Shown here piece by piece: positions 25,930-33,721 of a stretch of 64,000 nucleotides of DNA (position 1 is its first letter; every line of letters begins with the position of its first letter). Origin of the DNA: Clostridia bacterium (GTDB taxonomy: Bacteria; Bacillota_A; Clostridia; Christensenellales; Aristaeellaceae). Position numbers and translations under genes: made by a program. The stretch covers positions 1-64,000 of the forward strand of contig JAFQEB010000086.1 of the NCBI GenBank assembly GCA_017399225.1, in the 5' to 3' direction. Under the pieces are notes generated by a model. That model was not told the DNA's origin, made no database searches, and saw nothing but the letters and a program-made list of their open reading frames with translations.

Positions 25930-25960
25930 GAGGGATGGAAGGAATTCATCCCTCTTTTTG
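25930..25960 (+). terminator. Terminator of the CotH/discoidin genes
   Basis: GAGGGATG / CATCCCTC stem followed by TTTTTG. Confidence 0.92.
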
Positions 25961-25968
25961 TATAACCC

Positions 25969-26001
25969 AAAAGGGAACTCCCTCATCTCTGAGGGAGTTC
26001 C
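25969..26001 (-). terminator. Terminator of the LRR gene
   Basis: GGAACTCCCTC / GAGGGAGTTCC stem, loop of six, TTTT on the minus strand. A near copy of this hairpin ends the gene at 27792. Confidence 0.9.
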
Positions 26002-26019
26002 GAATTTCTTATGTGTTAC

Positions 26020-27633
26020 TTACTTTCCCAGCACTTCAAACGGGATACCATTGCTTTCGGCGTATTCATGCGCAGCCGAGCCTTCGGCCACGACGCACGT
26101 CAGCAGCGGGCAGTACATGCCCACGCCGCTGCCGATCTGCTGTACCGAGGCAGGGATGACCAGCGTCTCCAGCGTGCGGCTGCCCAGGAAGCAGAAATCA
26201 CCGATGGTCACGAGCCCATCGGGCAGGATAACGGAAACCAGCTCCGGCGCAGATGTGAAGGCCATGGCCGAAATTGCCGTCACGGGCTGACCGGAAATGA
26301 CCGCCGGAACGACGATAGCCGTCTCCTTGCCAGTGTAATCGGTGATCGTCAGGCTGCCGTCGTCATTGGCTTGTGTGACAAAATCGGAGTAATCCGGTTC
26401 CGGAGGCAGACATACTTCGTACTGCATGGCGTTAGCCAGGGCGTATTGATGTGCCGCGGAGTTTTCGACAACCTGCAAGGTAAGCACCGGGCAGTAGGCA
26501 GCAATGGCATCACCCATCTCAGACACGCCCGCAGGGATTCGGACGGTTTCCAGCGACTTGCAGCCCAGGAAGGCGTACTCCCCGATAGTGGTCACGGTGT
26601 CAGGCAAAGTCACGATTCGCAGTTCCGGCGCACCAACAAAGGCAGCAGGGCCGATGGCAGTAACGGTCTGGCCTCCAATGGTTGCAGGAATCGCCAGCTC
26701 GGTGTTCCTGCCATTGTAACCCGTCACGGTCAGCGTGTCATCCGGGTTGACCAGGTAGGCGTAGTTCATCATTTCCTGCGCTTCGGTCGTTGCGTACTCA
26801 TAGGCGAAGCCTCTTTTTTTCGCGAAGGTCTCCGCTGCAGAGCCAGGCTCGCAGATGATAGTCAGGGAGGGGTTGGCATCCCTGAATGCGTAGAGATTAA
26901 TCACACCGACACTCCGCGGAATATAGACCATTTTCAGGTTGATGCAACCATAAAACGCATCGTCTCCAATGCCGAGCACCGTTTTGGGAATAACGACCGT
27001 TTCCAGAGAGGTACACTTGTAGAAGGTATCATCCAGGATCGCCGTGACACCCGCGGGGATCGCAATCCGTTTTAGGTACGCATTGCTGCTGAACGCCGAT
27101 TCGCCCAGGTACGTCAGCTTCGACGGGAGGGTGATTTCTGCAAACTTGCATTTGCTGAACGTGCCTTCATCAATAGATGTGATGGAGTCCGGGATAATAA
27201 CTTCACCGCAGCCGCTAAACGCATAGCGGCCGATGGTGGTCACGCTGTCCGGAACAACCAAATACTCCAGACTGTAGCAGGAATTGAATGCAGAAGTACC
27301 GATTTCCGTCACGCCATCCGGAATCGTGAATTCGGAAAACTGGCAATTGTAGAAAGCTGAATCACCGATTCTCCTGATTCCTTCCGGCAGAGCGATTGAA
27401 GTGACAGACCACTCCTGGGCAAACGCGTCATTACCGATTTCCGTCACCTGACAGCCGTCCAGCGTCCCGGGAACCACAATACGCATTTCGCTGCCGGTAT
27501 AGCCGACAATTTCCACCGTACCATCCTCCAGCAGACGGTACTGGAAATACCCACTATTCAGGATCCCCTCCTCAGCCAGCGCAATGCCGGCAAGGAGCAG
27601 CGCAGAAAGCAAAAGAAGAAGCAGCTTTTTCAT
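26020..27633 (-). CDS. Secreted BspA-like leucine-rich-repeat protein
   Basis: 537 residues. A signal peptide (MKKLLLLLLSALLLAGIALA) is followed by about ten LRR_5 (BspA-type) repeats with cores such as IPDGVTEIGTSAFNSC, IPAGVTAILDDTFYKC and LPDTVTTIGEYAFLGC. Two bipartite blocks (about 290-385 and 415-510) share the same layout, ending in a cleft of the form SAAHQYALANAM / SAAHEYAESNGI, which indicates internal duplication. It probably mediates adhesion or binding at the cell surface. No LPxTG anchor is visible. Confidence 0.88.
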   Translation of the reverse strand: MKKLLLLLLSALLLAGIALAEEGILNSGYFQYRLLEDGTVEIVGYTGSEMRIVVPGTLDGCQVTEIGNDAFAQEWSVTSIALPEGIRRIGDSAFYNCQFSEFTIPDGVTEIGTSAFNSCYSLEYLVVPDSVTTIGRYAFSGCGEVIIPDSITSIDEGTFSKCKFAEITLPSKLTYLGESAFSSNAYLKRIAIPAGVTAILDDTFYKCTSLETVVIPKTVLGIGDDAFYGCINLKMVYIPRSVGVINLYAFRDANPSLTIICEPGSAAETFAKKRGFAYEYATTEAQEMMNYAYLVNPDDTLTVTGYNGRNTELAIPATIGGQTVTAIGPAAFVGAPELRIVTLPDTVTTIGEYAFLGCKSLETVRIPAGVSEMGDAIAAYCPVLTLQVVENSAAHQYALANAMQYEVCLPPEPDYSDFVTQANDDGSLTITDYTGKETAIVVPAVISGQPVTAISAMAFTSAPELVSVILPDGLVTIGDFCFLGSRTLETLVIPASVQQIGSGVGMYCPLLTCVVAEGSAAHEYAESNGIPFEVLGK

Positions 27634-27710
27634 GATATCGCTCCCATCTTATAGATTTGGAATTATTATACCACAGAGCTCAAACACGCGCAATGCTAAA
27701 ACAGCGGCAC

Positions 27711-27742
27711 AAAAAAGAACTCCCCCATCTCTGAGGGAGTTC
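27711..27742 (-). terminator. Terminator of the GGGtGRT/NifU-like operon
   Basis: GAACTCCC / GGGAGTTC stem followed by TTTTTT on the minus strand; nearly the same sequence as the hairpin at 25974-26001. Confidence 0.9.
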
Positions 27743-27791
27743 CGATTTATGCGTCGCGCCGCGCAGCAGCGTCCAAGCGGGACAAAGCCTC

Positions 27792-28808
27792 TTACTTCGC
27801 AGCGTTCTCCACAGCAACGGCCACGGCGACGGTCATGCCGACCATGGGGTTGTTGCCGGCGCCGATCAGGCCCATCATCTCCACGTGAGCGGGGACGGAG
27901 GAGGAGCCGGCGAACTGAGCGTCGGAGTGCATACGGCCCAGGGTGTCGGTCATGCCGTAGGAGGCAGGGCCGGCAGCCATGTTGTCGGGATGCAGGGTAC
28001 GGCCGGTGCCGCCGCCGGAAGCGACGGAGAAGTACTTCTTGCCAGCCTCGTTCATTTCCTTCTTGTAGGTACCGGCAACGGGGTGCTGGAAGCGGGTGGG
28101 GTTGGTGGAGTTACCGGTGATGGAAACACCCACGCCCTCGTGCCACATGATGGCCACGCCCTCGCGCACGTCGTCAGCGCCGTAGCAGTTGACCTTGGCG
28201 CGCTCGCCGTTGGAGTAGGGGGTCTTGCTGACGACGGTCAGGGCGTGATCTTCCTTGACGTCGGCAGAGAGGTAGTCATACTTGGTCTGCACATAGGTGA
28301 AGCCGTTGATACGGGAGATGATCATGGCGGCGTCCTTGCCCAGGCCGTTCAGGATAACGCGCAGGGGGTTCTTGCGAACCTTGTTGGCGTTGCGGGCGAT
28401 GCCGATAGCACCCTCGGCGGCGGCGAAGGACTCGTGGCCGGCCAGGAAGGCAAAGCACTCGGTAGCCTCGTCCAGCAGCATGGCGCCCAGGTTGCCGTGG
28501 CCCAGACCAACCTGACGCTGGTCAGCAACGGAGCCGGGGATGCAGAAGGCCTGCAGGGCCTCGCCGATGCAGACGGCGGCTTCCTTGGCGGTGGTGACGC
28601 CCTTCTTCAGCGCGATGCCGGCGCCCAGCTCGTAGGCCCACTTGGCATTCTCGAAGCAGATGGGCTGGATGCCCTCAACGATGGCGTAAGCGTCGATGCC
28701 CTTGGAGTTGTTGTAAGCCTTCAGGTCCTCCCAGGAGGCGAAGCCGTACTTGTCCAGAACAGGCTGCAGCTGAGGCATGCGGCCTTCGTAGTTTTCAAAC
28801 AGAGCCAT
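27792..28808 (-). CDS. GGGtGRT protein (conserved, function unknown)
   Basis: 338 residues of the family named for its SGGGTGRTLHPDN motif (about residue 275). Other conserved stretches are VGLGHGNLGAMLLDEATECF, LAGHESFAAAEGAIG and ARNANKVRKNPLRVILNGL. There is no signal peptide and no recognised catalytic motif. The family is typically paired with the NifU-like protein encoded 18 nt upstream, so a role in metal or iron-sulfur handling is plausible but unproven. Codon use resembles that of highly expressed neighbours. Confidence 0.85.
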   Translation of the reverse strand: MALFENYEGRMPQLQPVLDKYGFASWEDLKAYNNSKGIDAYAIVEGIQPICFENAKWAYELGAGIALKKGVTTAKEAAVCIGEALQAFCIPGSVADQRQVGLGHGNLGAMLLDEATECFAFLAGHESFAAAEGAIGIARNANKVRKNPLRVILNGLGKDAAMIISRINGFTYVQTKYDYLSADVKEDHALTVVSKTPYSNGERAKVNCYGADDVREGVAIMWHEGVGVSITGNSTNPTRFQHPVAGTYKKEMNEAGKKYFSVASGGGTGRTLHPDNMAAGPASYGMTDTLGRMHSDAQFAGSSSVPAHVEMMGLIGAGNNPMVGMTVAVAVAVENAAK

Positions 28809-28826
28809 TTTTACATACCTCCTCTA

Positions 28827-29528
28827 TTACTGATGACGGGGATCGATCCAGGCGACCGCGCCGTCTTCGGCCTTGAAGCGGCCGTAGGTGCCGATGTTCT
28901 TGGCATAGGCCTCGTTGGGCTCCATACCCTTCTTGATGGCGTCCATCATCTTGCCCAGGGACAGGAACTGGTAGCCGCAGATCTGGTTGTCCTTGTCCAG
29001 GGCGATCTTCAGCACGTAGCCCTCGGCCATCTCCAGGTAACGGGGGCCCTTCTCGAGGGTGCCGTACATGGTGCCGACCTGGCTGCGCAGGCCCTTGCCC
29101 AGATCCTCCAGACCGGCGCCGATGCGCAGGCCGTCATCGGAGAAAGCGGACTGGGTGCGGCCGTACACGATCTGCAGGAACAGCTCGCGCATGGCGGTGT
29201 TGATGGCGTCGCACACGAGGTCCGTGTTCAGCGCCTCCAGGATGGTCTTGCCGGGCAGGATCTCGGAAGCCATCGCAGCGGAGTGGGTCATGCCGGAGCA
29301 GCCGATGGTCTCAACCAGAGCTTCCTGGATGACGCCCTGCTTGACGTTCAGGGTCAGCTTGCAGGTGCCCTGCTGGGGAGCGCACCAGCCGATGCCGTGG
29401 GTCAGGCCGGAAATGTCCTTGATCTCCTTCGCCTGCACCCACTTGCCCTCTTCGGGGATGGGCGCGGGGCCGTGGTTGGGGCCCTTGGCGACACAGACCA
29501 TTTCTTCAACTTCCTTGGTGTAAAGCAT
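28827..29528 (-). CDS. NifU-like iron-sulfur scaffold protein
   Basis: 233 residues with a NifU/IscU N-terminal-like domain. Candidate cluster ligands are in GWCAPQQGTCKL, ETIGCSGMTHSA and TDLVCDAINTAM; SEILPGKTILEAL is also typical. The C-terminal 80 residues are specific to the version paired with GGGtGRT proteins. It may assemble or carry an Fe-S cluster for its partner. No cysteine desulfurase gene is nearby. AGGAGG precedes ATG 29528. Confidence 0.82.
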   Translation of the reverse strand: MLYTKEVEEMVCVAKGPNHGPAPIPEEGKWVQAKEIKDISGLTHGIGWCAPQQGTCKLTLNVKQGVIQEALVETIGCSGMTHSAAMASEILPGKTILEALNTDLVCDAINTAMRELFLQIVYGRTQSAFSDDGLRIGAGLEDLGKGLRSQVGTMYGTLEKGPRYLEMAEGYVLKIALDKDNQICGYQFLSLGKMMDAIKKGMEPNEAYAKNIGTYGRFKAEDGAVAWIDPRHQ

Positions 29529-29672
29529 GGTTTGGTTCCTCCTATCTCATGATAGTCGTGAATAGAGGTTCATTAACCCTCATACGGAATTAAGTATAAC
29601 ACACTTTTTACGTCTTGTGTAGGGGGGATTGAAAATTTGTTGGGAAATTGTCAATCGCAAAGCGGAGGACAT

Positions 29673-29826
29673 GAATTTTGAATTATGAATTAGGAATTCG
29701 GAATTCGGAATTGAGTTACTGCGACTGCTGCCTCAGCCCCTGCAACAAAAAGGGGACACGGCCGGCACCGTGCCCGTCCCACAAATCAAATTCATAATTC
29801 CGAATTCCGAATTCCGAATTCCATTC
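29673..29826. repeat. GAATTCG-rich arrays bracketing a terminator
   Basis: Left arm 29673-29714 and right arm 29785-29826 are inverted relatives built from GGAATTC units and AATTATGAATT. They enclose about 70 nt with a GC-rich hairpin. The right arm supplies the last ten codons of the transglutaminase gene. AT-rich palindromic arrays like this resemble small mobile repeats. Confidence 0.75.
29747..29780 (-). terminator. Terminator of the folT-nth-transglutaminase operon
   Basis: GGGACGGGCACGG / CCGTGTCCC stem followed by CTTTTT on the minus strand, inside the GAATTCG repeat unit. Confidence 0.75.
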
Positions 29827-30457
29827 TCGCTCCCCTGCTGGCATCCGCCTCCTGCCACACGCCGCCGATGCAGACGCGGTTCCACACATGCAGTCGCTTT
29901 TCACCCCGGCCGCAGCAGATCTCACAGGGGATGCCACAGACGCCGCACAGCAGGTAGAGCGTATCAGCAAAGCCCTGGCAGTTGGCCTGGCGGCCTTCCA
30001 GCACGCCTGCTGCACCCACCAGACGTTCGTAGCCCTTCAGCCCCGGGGAGGTGTGGGCATAGCGCACGTTCCGGCAGAGCCAGTCATACAGGAAGCGGAA
30101 GCGAGCCTCCTCCCCGTCCTGCTTCAGGGCCTCCATGCACAGGTCGCAGGCGTCCGCCAGGCGCCAGAACTCGCTGTCAGTCAGCGGGCCGCGTCCGGTG
30201 GTGAAGTGATCCAGCATCCGCACGCCCTCCCGGTAGCGGATTTTTGCGCTCACGGCTGCTCCCCTGCCCCGGCTGCGAACGATGCGCCGTTCGATCCCCC
30301 CAGCCATGGGCAGGCCGCAGACCAGAAGCTCCGCCACAGCAGCGTCCGTCAGGCGGGCTGAAAGGGCTGGTGTCAGTTCGAATGCAGCACGGCTTTCCCT
30401 GCGCTGCTGCACCTGCTGCAAAAACGCCCGGATCATCTCCGGACTGTCTGCCACCAT
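29792..30457 (-). CDS. Transglutaminase-like domain protein
   Basis: 221 residues. ATG 30457 follows GGAGGAG at 5 nt; a longer upstream frame overlaps nth and is rejected. The transglutaminase/cysteine-protease-like core is C-terminal: RQANCQGFADTLYLLC (Cys), KRLHVWNRV (His) and WQEADAS (Asp). The last ten residues (MEFGIRNSEL) are encoded by the GAATTCG repeat, so the natural C-terminus seems to have been replaced. No signal peptide. Substrate unknown. Confidence 0.78.
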   Translation of the reverse strand: MVADSPEMIRAFLQQVQQRRESRAAFELTPALSARLTDAAVAELLVCGLPMAGGIERRIVRSRGRGAAVSAKIRYREGVRMLDHFTTGRGPLTDSEFWRLADACDLCMEALKQDGEEARFRFLYDWLCRNVRYAHTSPGLKGYERLVGAAGVLEGRQANCQGFADTLYLLCGVCGIPCEICCGRGEKRLHVWNRVCIGGVWQEADASRGARMEFGIRNSEL

Positions 30458-30521
30458 GTCGACTCCTCCTTCTGACAGAAACAGCGGCCGGCGCACATCA
30501 CGCCAGCCACCGGTGCTATCC

Positions 30522-31148
30522 TTATTTGCTCCGCGCGGTCTTGCACATGTCCCGCAGCGTACATGATTCACACAGGGGGCGCTGGGCCTTGCAGACCCTG
30601 CGGCCGTGGAAGATGATGCGGTGGTGCATGTCCAGCCAATCCTTTTTGGGGATGGCTTTTTGCAGCTGCAGCTCGGTCTTCAGCACGTCATCCGCCTCCG
30701 CCAGGCCCAGGCGGTTGCTCACGCGGAAAACATGGGTATCCACCGCAATGGCAGGGACGCCGAAGGCATTGGACATGACCACATTGGCCGTCTTGCGGCC
30801 GACGCCGGGCAGGGCGGTCAGCTCCTCCATGGTGCGGGGCACCTCTCCCCCGTGACGCAGCATGAGCAGCTTGCAGGTCTCGATGATGTTGACGGCTTTG
30901 GACTTGAAGCCGCAGCTTTTCACCATCGGGTGCAGCTCCTCCACCGTAGCGGCAGCCATGCTGGCGACATCGGGATAGCGGGCAAAGACAGCGGGGGTCA
31001 CCTTGTTGACCATCTTGTCCGTACACTGGGCGGAGAGCATGACCGCCACCAGCGTTTCGTAGGGATTGGTGAAGTTCAGCTCCGGCCCGGCGTCGGGGTA
31101 CAGCCGGGTCAGCTCGGCCAGGATGGCCTTCTTGGAAAAGCGTGGCAT
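30522..31148 (-). CDS. nth: Endonuclease III (DNA glycosylase/AP lyase)
   Basis: 208 residues, usual length. Helix-hairpin-helix LPGVGRKTANVV carries the catalytic Lys; VDTHVFRVSNRLGL carries the catalytic Asp. The C-terminal [4Fe-4S] loop has the canonical spacing C-x6-C-x2-C-x5-C (CKAQRPLCESCTLRDMC). It excises oxidised pyrimidines and nicks the abasic site in base-excision repair. ATG 31148 is chosen since GGAGG lies 8 nt before it; an in-frame ATG at 31163 overlaps the upstream stop. Confidence 0.96.
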   Translation of the reverse strand: MPRFSKKAILAELTRLYPDAGPELNFTNPYETLVAVMLSAQCTDKMVNKVTPAVFARYPDVASMAAATVEELHPMVKSCGFKSKAVNIIETCKLLMLRHGGEVPRTMEELTALPGVGRKTANVVMSNAFGVPAIAVDTHVFRVSNRLGLAEADDVLKTELQLQKAIPKKDWLDMHHRIIFHGRRVCKAQRPLCESCTLRDMCKTARSK

Positions 31149-31162
31149 AGGGGGCACCTCCA

Positions 31163-31699
31163 TCAGGCTTTTACTTTGACGTCCTTTTTCGGCAGACGGT
31201 CAAGCAGCTTCATCACAACGATCATCAGCGCGCCGTTTACCGCCAGCTCGATGGGATAGTTGACACTACGGATGGACACCCACATCCAGAAGCTGCGGCC
31301 CTCCACATAGCCCAGCAGGCTCAGCCAGTAGGAGTTGAGCAGCCACGCCAGCAGCAGCGACAGCGCCACGGCGAGCAGAATCCGCAGGATCGAGGACCAC
31401 TTCCGGTGCAGGACGATACCGCACACCAGGCCGACCAGCGTGTTGGTGAGGGTAAAGCCCGGAAAATACACGCCTGCAGGGAACAGGTGCGCACCGATGA
31501 GATCCCCCAGGCAGCCGACGATCGCCGCCGGGATCGGCCCCAGCAGCGCACCCGCCGCCGCGATGGGCAGCAGCCACAGGCTGTACTGCTTACCCAGCAG
31601 CGGAATTTGAAGCAGGTTGCCCAGAACGATCTGCAGCGCGGTCAGCATGGCCGTCAGGGTGATCACCTGAATGGAAAACCTGGTTTTGTTTTTTTGCAT
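31163..31699 (-). CDS. folT: ECF transporter S component, folate type
   Basis: 178 residues with five to six hydrophobic spans. The N-terminal TLTAMLTALQIVLGNLLQIP, GPIPAAIVGCLGDLIG and FPGFTLTNTLVGLVCG are typical of FolT-like substrate-binding S components, which join a shared EcfAAT module encoded elsewhere. Folate specificity is supported by the tetrahydrofolate riboswitch directly upstream. ATG 31699 has AAGGAGG 9 nt before it. It is followed by nth with start/stop overlap. Confidence 0.88.
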   Translation of the reverse strand: MQKNKTRFSIQVITLTAMLTALQIVLGNLLQIPLLGKQYSLWLLPIAAAGALLGPIPAAIVGCLGDLIGAHLFPAGVYFPGFTLTNTLVGLVCGIVLHRKWSSILRILLAVALSLLLAWLLNSYWLSLLGYVEGRSFWMWVSIRSVNYPIELAVNGALMIVVMKLLDRLPKKDVKVKA

Positions 31700-31701
31700 A
31701 C

Positions 31702-31860
31702 AAAAAGCCTCCTTCGCGGGTCGCGAAAAATCCGACTCGCAGGAGGCAGCTACCAAGACAGCGGGATGCGCCGCTGGCACCGCATCGGACTGTCGTCCGA
31801 TTTCGTTTCATGACAACTCCCCGTTCATGAACACTTGACGCGCCAGCAGCTACTCTGCCT
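31702..31860 (-). promoter_or_regulatory. Tetrahydrofolate (THF) riboswitch upstream of folT
   Basis: Conserved THF-aptamer blocks occur in order on the minus strand: AGAGTAG, GCGTCAAGTG, GGGGAGTTGTC, ACGAAA, GCGGTGCCAGC and GCGCATCCCGC. Closing stem P1 is AGGCAG (31855-31860) with CTGCCT (31744-31749). Downstream, GCCTCC (31742-31747) can pair with the Shine-Dalgarno GGAGGC (31707-31712), which is followed by TTTTT. GCCTCC overlaps the P1 strand, so aptamer closing and ribosome-site masking exclude each other. The direction of the switch must be tested; known examples are mostly OFF switches. Confidence 0.85.
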
Positions 31861-31925
31861 GATACGAATCATCCCCATTGTATTTGTTTTTTCGTGAAAT
31901 TGCAATACAAATACCCAAGAAATAC

Positions 31926-31955
31926 AGCCGCCGGAATAATCTTCCGACGGCTCAG
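31926..31955. repeat. Left 30-bp direct repeat (terminator hairpin copy) of element A
   Basis: Matches 32239-32268 at 29 of 30 positions. It is itself a hairpin (AGCCGCCGGAA / TTCCGACGGCT). On the minus strand it is followed by GTATTTCTT, and may be the original end of the downstream terminator. Confidence 0.9.
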
Positions 31956-32238
31956 CATATCGAAAAAGTGCTTTAGGCACTTTTTCGAGGGAACTGCGCT
32001 CCGTCACTGTTCGATCGGCCATCACTGAGCAAGCTCAGCGCTGGCTACGCGCGGCAAATGCAAGCATTTGCTCACGCTAGTCGGCGCAAGCGCCTCCCTC
32101 CTCCCGGTCGTTCCTCCGCGTAAGGAAGCTTTTCCTAACGGAAAAGCGCGAAAATCGCCGCACATGTCGCCGATTTTCGATCTGAAGTCGAAGGGCTTGC
32201 GAGCCCTCCGACGCCTCCTGGGGGGTGTTGATAGTCTG
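31956..32238 (+). mobile_element. Dispersed structured element, copy A
   Basis: 283 nt without a convincing gene. It begins TCGAAAAAGTGC-TTTAG-GCACTTTTTCGA (31969-31988 region, a near-perfect hairpin) and continues with hairpins CTGAGC/GCTCAG, CAAATGC/GCATTTG, CGAAAATCG/CGATTTTCG and AGGGCT/AGCCCT. It is about 85% identical by eye to copy B at 44390-44668. Direct repeats of a terminator hairpin flank it. It encodes no transposase. It may be a non-autonomous mobile element or a structured RNA. Confidence 0.75.
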
Positions 32239-32268
32239 AGCCGCCGGAATGATCTTCCGACGGCTCAG
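32239..32268. repeat. Right 30-bp direct repeat (terminator hairpin) of element A
   Basis: The hairpin TCTGAGCCG-CGGAA / TTCCG-CGGCTCAGA lies 2 nt past the stop of the minus-strand membrane-protein gene and looks like its terminator stem, but its T-run now lies beyond the element. Confidence 0.85.
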
Positions 32269-32270
32269 AG

Positions 32271-32810
32271 TCATTTCAGGAACGCGCCTGCCAGCTCGAC
32301 CAGCGCCTCGGCGATGAGGGAGACCGCAACAAAGATCCACACCGCATTCACGGCGCCGAAGGGATTGATGAGAATGATCGCTGCCAGCACCGCAGCCAGG
32401 GCCGCCGCGATCCCGGGGATGTACCAGCGGCCGGTCTTGAGGCGGAGCATATCCATCATCTGCTGCAGCTTCATTGCCGCAAGGATGAGCATCCAGCCGG
32501 CATAAAGCACCGTCAGCAGCGGGAAGGCCGTGAGGAACCATTGATACTGGGTCATGGCCAGGACGCCGCCCAGCAGCATCACAACGCCCTTGAAGAGCAG
32601 CTGCCCCTGCGCCGCCGCTTCCGGCCGGGCAGTGAAGTAGCGCAGCACGGCCACCACGCCGCCCAGTGCCAGCAGGACGCCCGCGCCGATAATGATGCTG
32701 CTGGTGAAACGAACCGGATCGATCAGCAGCAGCACGCCCACGATCAGCTCCAGCACGCACAGCATCAGGCTGCCCATCCGACCCGTAAAGAGCTTCTTTA
32801 TTTTCTGCAT
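32271..32810 (-). CDS. HdeD/DUF308-family membrane protein
   Basis: 179 residues, mostly six hydrophobic spans in three pairs: LCVLELIVGVLLLIDP, SSIIIGAGVLLALGGVVAVL, LLFKGVVMLLGGVLAM and later ones ending AVNAVWIFVAVSLIAEALVE. This is the layout of the DUF308 (HdeD-like) family of unknown role. ATG 32810 follows GGAGGT by 8 nt. The dapB gene lies upstream but has its own terminator between. No catalytic residues are expected. Confidence 0.8.
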   Translation of the reverse strand: MQKIKKLFTGRMGSLMLCVLELIVGVLLLIDPVRFTSSIIIGAGVLLALGGVVAVLRYFTARPEAAAQGQLLFKGVVMLLGGVLAMTQYQWFLTAFPLLTVLYAGWMLILAAMKLQQMMDMLRLKTGRWYIPGIAAALAAVLAAIILINPFGAVNAVWIFVAVSLIAEALVELAGAFLK

Positions 32811-32883
32811 ACCCTTGCACCTCCGCACAGATTACGTCTTCAGCATACGCCGCCAACATCAACTCAATATGAACTCTAATTAG

Positions 32884-32905
32884 AAAAAAGCAGGGATCTC
32901 CCCGC
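32884..32905 (-). terminator. Terminator of the asd-dapA-dapB operon
   Basis: GCGGGG-AGAT-CCCTGC stem followed by TTTTTT on the minus strand. Confidence 0.8.
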
Positions 32906-32917
32906 CTTTTGCAGTCA

Positions 32918-33664
32918 TCAGAGCTTGCCGACCACGTCGTCCATGGTGTAGAGGCCGGGCTGCTGCTCCGCCAGGAAAACCGCAGCCTTCAGCGCGCCTG
33001 CGGCAAAAACGCTGCGGTTCTCCGCGCTGTGGCTGAGGCGGATGCGCTCGGAGGTGCCAAAGAAGCACACCTCGTGCTCGCCCGTCACCGTGCCGCCGCG
33101 CAGGGCATGAACGCCGATCTCCTGCTTCTGCCGCTTGGCGTCGCGGCCATAGCGACCGAACTTGCCCTCGCGGGGGGATTCGCAGCCCTCCTTGACCGCA
33201 TCCAGCAGCATCAGGGCTGTGCCGCTGGGGGCGTCCATCTTGCGGTTGTGGTGCGCTTCGACGATCTCGATATCAAAGGTCTCCCCCAGGACGGAAGCCG
33301 CCTTCTTCGCCAGGGCGCGTAGGAGCGCAATGCCCAGGCTCATGTTGCCGCTGCGGAAGATCGGGATCTCCTTCGCCGCCTCGTCGATGGCTGCCAGCTG
33401 CTCTTCACTCAGGCCGGTGGTGGCAATAACGGCAGGGATCTTGTACTTCAGCGCATAGGTCAGCAGATCCGCGCCGGGCTTCCAGGTGGAGAAGTCGACG
33501 ATCACGTCCACCGGCGGGCAGTCCTCAAAGCTGGTGTACAGGGGGTAATCGGCCTTGCCGGGGACGATGTCCACGCCGCAGGCGACCTCGATGCCCAGCG
33601 CTTCCGCCTGGCGGGCCACCTCTCGGCCCATGAAGCCCAGCGCGCCGGCGATCAGAATCTTCAT
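32918..33664 (-). CDS. dapB: 4-hydroxy-tetrahydrodipicolinate reductase
   Basis: 248 residues. Rossmann motif IAGALGFMGREVARQ (GxxGxxG), VDFSTWKPGADLL, the substrate motif EAHHNRKMDAPSGTAL with the catalytic His pair and Lys, and the C-terminal GLYTMDDVV. It reduces the DapA product with NAD(P)H in the diaminopimelate/lysine pathway, in the cytoplasm. ATG 33664 is used; an in-frame TTG 9 nt upstream would overlap the ribosome site. Third gene of the lysine-riboswitch operon. Confidence 0.96.
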   Translation of the reverse strand: MKILIAGALGFMGREVARQAEALGIEVACGVDIVPGKADYPLYTSFEDCPPVDVIVDFSTWKPGADLLTYALKYKIPAVIATTGLSEEQLAAIDEAAKEIPIFRSGNMSLGIALLRALAKKAASVLGETFDIEIVEAHHNRKMDAPSGTALMLLDAVKEGCESPREGKFGRYGRDAKRQKQEIGVHALRGGTVTGEHEVCFFGTSERIRLSHSAENRSVFAAGALKAAVFLAEQQPGLYTMDDVVGKL

Positions 33665-33721
33665 AGCTTCCAACTCCTTATACAGACAGGGACGCGACGA
33701 TCCGCCGCGTCCCGGAATTTG

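Noticed and set aside
32077..32862. A 261-codon minus-strand frame over element A and the HdeD-like gene
   Set aside because: It runs through hairpins and in another frame of a clear membrane-protein gene; no homology.
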